Source: an uncultured Eubacteriales bacterium (GTDB lineage Bacteria; Bacillota; Clostridia; Oscillospirales; CAG-272). From it: a stretch of 7,534 nt of DNA. Of this stretch, positions 4,726-7,534 are shown piece by piece; the stretch's first letter is position 1, and each line of letters starts with the position of its first letter. Location: positions 1 through 7,534 of the forward strand of contig CAKSEM010000067.1 in assembly GCA_934446485.1 (NCBI GenBank), in the 5' to 3' direction. The translations under genes were made by a program, and so were the position numbers. Below the pieces are notes generated by a model. It saw only the letters and a list, made by a program, of their open reading frames with translations, ran no database searches and was not told where the DNA came from.

Positions 4726-7028
4726 CGGATACCCGCGCCGGCGTGCCCGAGCTGCTCGCGCCTGCGGGATCGCCCGAGGCGCTCGATGCCGCAATCGAGG
4801 CGGGTGCCGATGCCGTATATCTCGGCACATCTCTCTTCTCAAACCGTATGCGGGCAAAGAACTTCACGCCCGAAGAATTGCATCGCGCCGTTGAAACCTG
4901 CCGCACCTACGGTGTTCGCTCATATATAACACTTAACACACGCCTGCGCGAACGGGAGCTTCCCGACGCACTCGATGTCGCGCGCACCGCATGGGAGTGG
5001 GGTGCCGATGCGTTTATCGTAGCGGACGCGGGACTCGCGCTGCTTCTACGAGAAGAGATTCCCGATGTAAGGCTTCACGCAAGCACTCAGATGACGGGGA
5101 TGTGTGCGGGGGACGCCGCGTCCTTCATGAAGCTCGGATTTTCGCGCATGGTGTGTCCGCGCGAGCTATCTTACCCGGAGCTGTGCCGACTTGCGAAGGA
5201 ATCCCCGATCGAGATCGAAGCATTCGTGCACGGCGCACACTGCGTCTCGGTGTCGGGTCAGTGCCTCATGAGTTGGGTCATGGGCGGACGGAGCGGCAAC
5301 CGCGGAGAATGTGCGCAGCCGTGTCGTCTGCCGTACCGCGTGTGCGGAGACGGAGTCGGATGCGAAACGCACGGTCAGGTTCCCGACAAAGGCTGCGCCG
5401 CCATCCCCGGAGGGGGCGGTGCACGCCGCAAAGGCGACACACGGAATCCGCCGTGCAGCGACTCCCACCCGCTCAGCCTGCGCGATATGTGCTTAGCTTC
5501 GCATATTCCGGAGCTGTGCGATTCCGGCGTCCGCTCGCTGAAGCTCGAGGGACGGCTGAAAAGCGCGGACTACGTTTACGGCGTCACGTCCGTATACCGC
5601 CGACTGCTCGATGAGCGTCGACGTGCAACGCCCGAGGAGATCGAACATCTATCCCGGATATTTTCCCGCGACGGCTTCACGGACGGCTACTTTACCGAAA
5701 ACTATAAGAATATGACGGGTATGCGTGCCGAAGGGGCACACACACCCGAAACGGAATTTCGCGGGCTTGAAAAAAAGGTCCCCGTATCGGTCAGCGTAAA
5801 GCTCACCGAGGGCAAACCCTCATCGGCTGTCGTGTCCGACGGAAGGTTCACCGTATCCGTAACGGGAGACGCGCCCGAGGCGGCGCGTTCGGCTCCGCTC
5901 ACCGAGGATGCGGTATACCGCAGTGTCTCAAAGCTCGGTGCCACTCCGTATTCGCTCGACCGGCACGATTTTTCGTGCGAACTTGACGGTGAGCTTTTTA
6001 TGACGGCGTCACAGCTCAATACACTGCGGCGCGGAGCAATAGAGGCACTTAATTCCGCCGTATGCCGAATGCGGAACACCGATCTGCCGAATGCCAGAGG
6101 ACGGAACGGCTCCGACAGGCTGCCCGATCCGTCACACCTCACAGATATGGGCAGTACAGGAGCGATCGACGGCGATCAATACGCCGACACGGCAAAGGGC
6201 GGAAATGTGCGCTCCTCCGACACTGCCGGCGGCAATTCACACAGCGCGGGTGTAACCGGCGGAGAATCCTCCGCACAAGCAGACGAACGCCGCCCGCTCA
6301 TCACTGCCCAATTTCTGCACTCATCATCGGTGCCGCAATGCGCATGGGACTCCTTCGATGCGGTGTTTCTCCCGCATTATGATATGAACGGTCCGAACCC
6401 GAATGTGTCACTGCCCGAATGGGCGCCCGACAGCGCCGCCGTTCGGAAGATCGCCCGTGACGCTGCATCGCGCGGCGCGCGATGGGCGCTGTGCCATTCG
6501 CCAGCCGAGATCACGGCTGCGGCAAATGCGGGTCTCATTCCGATTGCGTCCATGCGTTTTAACGTAACAAACGTCTACGCCGCGGCGGCAATACACCGCC
6601 TCGGCGCACAGCTCATAACGCTCTCACCGGAGCTTCCGGCAGCAGCTGTTTCGGGAATATCCCGCGATGCGGCGCGCTGCGGCATACGCTGCGGAGCCGT
6701 CGTATACGGCAGACTGCCGCTCATGCTGCTCAGAAGGTGTATTCTGCGACCGGGAGAATGCTCCGCACCTTGCGGCTCCGACTGTGCCGTTCACGGCGCA
6801 GCACTCATCGACCGCCGAAAGACGGCTTTTCCCGTAAGCTCGGCAGGGAGCGGTACAAACGTGGTTTGGAACTCCTGCCCTCTCTGGTGCGCCGATCGGA
6901 TGGAGGCGCTCGGAAACCCGGCTCACCTACACTTCATCTTCACCGATGAGGACGCAAACGAAGTCTCCCGCGTGATCGACGCATACCGACGGGGAGATGC
7001 CCCGACGGGCACGGTGCGCCGCGTATGA
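4722..7028 (+). CDS. Peptidase U32-family protein (RlhA/YdcP-like, putative RNA hydroxylase)
   Basis: The product has 768 aa. The N-terminal U32 domain (about 9-335) begins 'PELLAPAGSPEALDAAIEAG' and contains the U32 signature around 'EAFVHGAHCVSVSGQC' (166-181), then 'GGRSGNRGECAQPCRLPY' (188-205) and 'SLKLEGRLKSADYV' (272-285). Cysteines 174, 181, 197 and 201 match the conserved cluster. U32 proteins were named as collagenase-like peptidases, but E. coli members RlhA and TrhP hydroxylate 23S rRNA or tRNA, probably through an Fe-S cluster. The long form seen here, with a second domain, is closer to RlhA, though the RNA target is inferred. Residues about 350-450 would be the DUF3656-like part, and 526-768 a C-terminal barrel-like part with its own cysteines (672, 680, 684, 688, 719, 723). 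Two stretches look inserted: 206-250 (Cys-containing) and 452-524 (low complexity). The GTG start overlaps the zapA stop and has AGAAGG at 4712-4717. Confidence 0.9.
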   Translation: MTDTRAGVPELLAPAGSPEALDAAIEAGADAVYLGTSLFSNRMRAKNFTPEELHRAVETCRTYGVRSYITLNTRLRERELPDALDVARTAWEWGADAFIVADAGLALLLREEIPDVRLHASTQMTGMCAGDAASFMKLGFSRMVCPRELSYPELCRLAKESPIEIEAFVHGAHCVSVSGQCLMSWVMGGRSGNRGECAQPCRLPYRVCGDGVGCETHGQVPDKGCAAIPGGGGARRKGDTRNPPCSDSHPLSLRDMCLASHIPELCDSGVRSLKLEGRLKSADYVYGVTSVYRRLLDERRRATPEEIEHLSRIFSRDGFTDGYFTENYKNMTGMRAEGAHTPETEFRGLEKKVPVSVSVKLTEGKPSSAVVSDGRFTVSVTGDAPEAARSAPLTEDAVYRSVSKLGATPYSLDRHDFSCELDGELFMTASQLNTLRRGAIEALNSAVCRMRNTDLPNARGRNGSDRLPDPSHLTDMGSTGAIDGDQYADTAKGGNVRSSDTAGGNSHSAGVTGGESSAQADERRPLITAQFLHSSSVPQCAWDSFDAVFLPHYDMNGPNPNVSLPEWAPDSAAVRKIARDAASRGARWALCHSPAEITAAANAGLIPIASMRFNVTNVYAAAAIHRLGAQLITLSPELPAAAVSGISRDAARCGIRCGAVVYGRLPLMLLRRCILRPGECSAPCGSDCAVHGAALIDRRKTAFPVSSAGSGTNVVWNSCPLWCADRMEALGNPAHLHFIFTDEDANEVSRVIDAYRRGDAPTGTVRRV
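6162..6281 (+). repeat. Degenerate 30-bp (10-residue) tandem repeat inside the U32 gene
   Basis: Residues 481-520 can be laid out as four blocks of ten: AIDGDQYADT, AKGGNVRSSD, TAGGNSHSAG and VTGGESSAQA. Gly is at position 4 of every block and GG at positions 3-4 of the last three. The DNA repeat is strongly diverged. It lies in the presumed disordered linker between the DUF3656-like and C-terminal parts. Confidence 0.45.
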
Positions 7029-7052
7029 GCCATATTCTCTCACGAAAGACTT

Positions 7053-7068
7053 GAGGTTTACTGCTTTG
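7053..7068 (+). promoter_or_regulatory. Ribosome site and TTG start of the DUF4321 gene
   Basis: GAGG at 7053-7056 lies 9 nt before TTG 7066-7068. This start gives MNKKFWINLF, with the membrane helix beginning at once, as usual for this family. The frame is open from an ATG at 6997, but those extra residues lie inside the U32 gene and lack family character. TTG 7051 is a weaker alternative because its upstream ribosome site is poor. Confidence 0.7.
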
Positions 7069-7323
7069 AACAAAAAATTCTGGATAAATCTTTTTCTGAT
7101 ACTTGCGGGTGTCGTGTTCGGCACGATGGTCGCACACCTGACCGGCGGAGTGCCGGGGCTTTCGTGGCTCGCCTTTGGGCAGAGCTTCGGACTCTCGTCG
7201 CCGCTCACGCTCGATCTCGGAGTGATAACGCTCACCTTCGGCATCAACATCACGATATCCGTCGCAACCGTGATCTGCACGGCAATCATGCTCATCATAG
7301 GGCGCTTTATCGTAAGGCGGTGA
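7066..7323 (+). CDS. DUF4321-family small membrane protein
   Basis: With the TTG start the product has 85 aa, the usual size for this clostridial family. Two hydrophobic helices are visible: about 6-25 (NLFLILAGVVFGTMVAHL) and about 58-80 (FGINITISVATVICTAIMLIIG). Between them is a conserved-looking loop, 'GLSWLAFGQSFGL' (31-43), followed by 'LDLGVITLTFG'. It ends in a positive 'RFIVRR'. It should sit in the cytoplasmic membrane; the function of the family is unknown. It follows the U32 gene by 37 nt and precedes maf by 7 nt, so it belongs to this operon. Position next to maf is common in Clostridia and hints at an envelope or division role, which is inference only. Confidence 0.88.
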   Translation: MNKKFWINLFLILAGVVFGTMVAHLTGGVPGLSWLAFGQSFGLSSPLTLDLGVITLTFGINITISVATVICTAIMLIIGRFIVRR

Positions 7324-7330
7324 CGGACAG

Positions 7331-7534
7331 ATGTCGGACAACTTAAAGATAGTGCTCGCCTCCGCCTCACCGAGGAGGACAGAGCTGTTAAAGTCAGCCG
7401 GAATACCTCACACAGTCATGGCAACGGACGCGGACGAAACTCCGCGCGGAGCGGCTCCCGACGGCATTCCCTATGCGGCGTGGTACGCTGCGGAAGCCTC
7501 ACTCATGAAGGCGGATGCGGCTGCCGATATGCTG
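7331..7534 (+). CDS. maf: Maf-family nucleotide pyrophosphatase, N-terminal part (runs off the window)
   Basis: 68 codons are open from ATG 7331 to the window end; a full Maf is about 190-200 aa. The N-terminus shows the Maf signature 'LASASPRR' (9-16), the acidic 'DADE' (33-36) and a downstream Lys-Ala (60-61) in the position of the conserved KA helix. Maf proteins hydrolyse non-canonical or modified nucleoside triphosphates such as dTTP/UTP or 7-methyl-GTP, and have been linked to arrest of septum formation. The catalytic Asp of the central motif lies beyond the window, so the subfamily cannot be told. The ribosome site is weak (GACGGACAG just upstream), suggesting coupling to the DUF4321 gene. 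Confidence 0.92.
   Translation, partial: MSDNLKIVLASASPRRTELLKSAGIPHTVMATDADETPRGAAPDGIPYAAWYAAEASLMKADAAADML

Noticed and set aside
6997..7065. ATG at 6997 as the start of the DUF4321 protein
   Set aside because: It would place 23 charged residues inside the U32 gene before the first helix. TTG 7066 has a suitable GAGG and gives the usual family N-terminus.
1..7534. CRISPR array, tRNA/rRNA, insertion sequence, phage or toxin-antitoxin system
   Set aside because: I found no regularly spaced identical repeats, cloverleaf-like segments, transposase motifs or terminal inverted repeats. All substantial frames are explained by the genes listed.

Overview
The window looks like chromosome from a fairly high-GC member of the Clostridia (Firmicutes). 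The evidence is a zapA – U32 peptidase – DUF4321 – maf gene order, a C_GCAxxG_C_C redox protein, an OPA-type transporter under a DeoR regulator, strong GGAGG-type ribosome binding sites, and use of GTG and TTG starts. I see no rRNA, tRNA, CRISPR array, insertion sequence or phage gene. The assignment is inferred from gene content and protein style only.

Layout. (1) 1-345, minus strand: the 5' part of a gene whose N-terminal domain resembles the one that precedes the PHP phosphoesterase domain in clostridial CehA/McbA-like proteins. (2) 346-530: a divergent control region with two good sigma-A promoters back to back in a mirror-image arrangement. (3) 531-2839, plus strand: a two-gene operon of a DeoR/GlpR-type regulator and an organophosphate-type (OPA) MFS transporter, joined by an ATGA overlap. 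(4) 2842-2885: a strong hairpin terminator shared by convergent operons. (5) 2901-3999, minus strand: a cysteine-rich C_GCAxxG_C_C protein followed, with an 11-nt overlap, by a CPBP intramembrane protease. (6) 4000-4248: a second divergent control region in which the two predicted promoters face each other, so the transcripts would overlap at their 5' ends. (7) 4249-7534, plus strand: a tightly packed housekeeping operon of zapA, a long U32 peptidase/RNA-hydroxylase-like gene, a small DUF4321 membrane protein, and the start of maf, which runs off the window.

How the genes fit together. The left block reads as a small sensing and uptake module: a DeoR regulator, usually responsive to a phosphorylated sugar, controls a transporter of the organophosphate family and possibly the divergent PHP-type hydrolase. 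The right block joins cell-division and septum genes (zapA, maf) with a radical/Fe-S-type U32 protein. The middle block is a putative redox protein plus a membrane protease of unknown partner.

The most unusual property is shared by several proteins. The DeoR regulator, the transporter, ZapA and the U32 protein all carry G/S/D/T/N-rich, apparently disordered stretches at domain boundaries or C-termini that I do not expect in their families. In the U32 protein one such stretch has a 10-residue periodicity, and another is rich in cysteines next to the conserved cysteine cluster. I found no convincing evidence of a wholly new multi-gene system.
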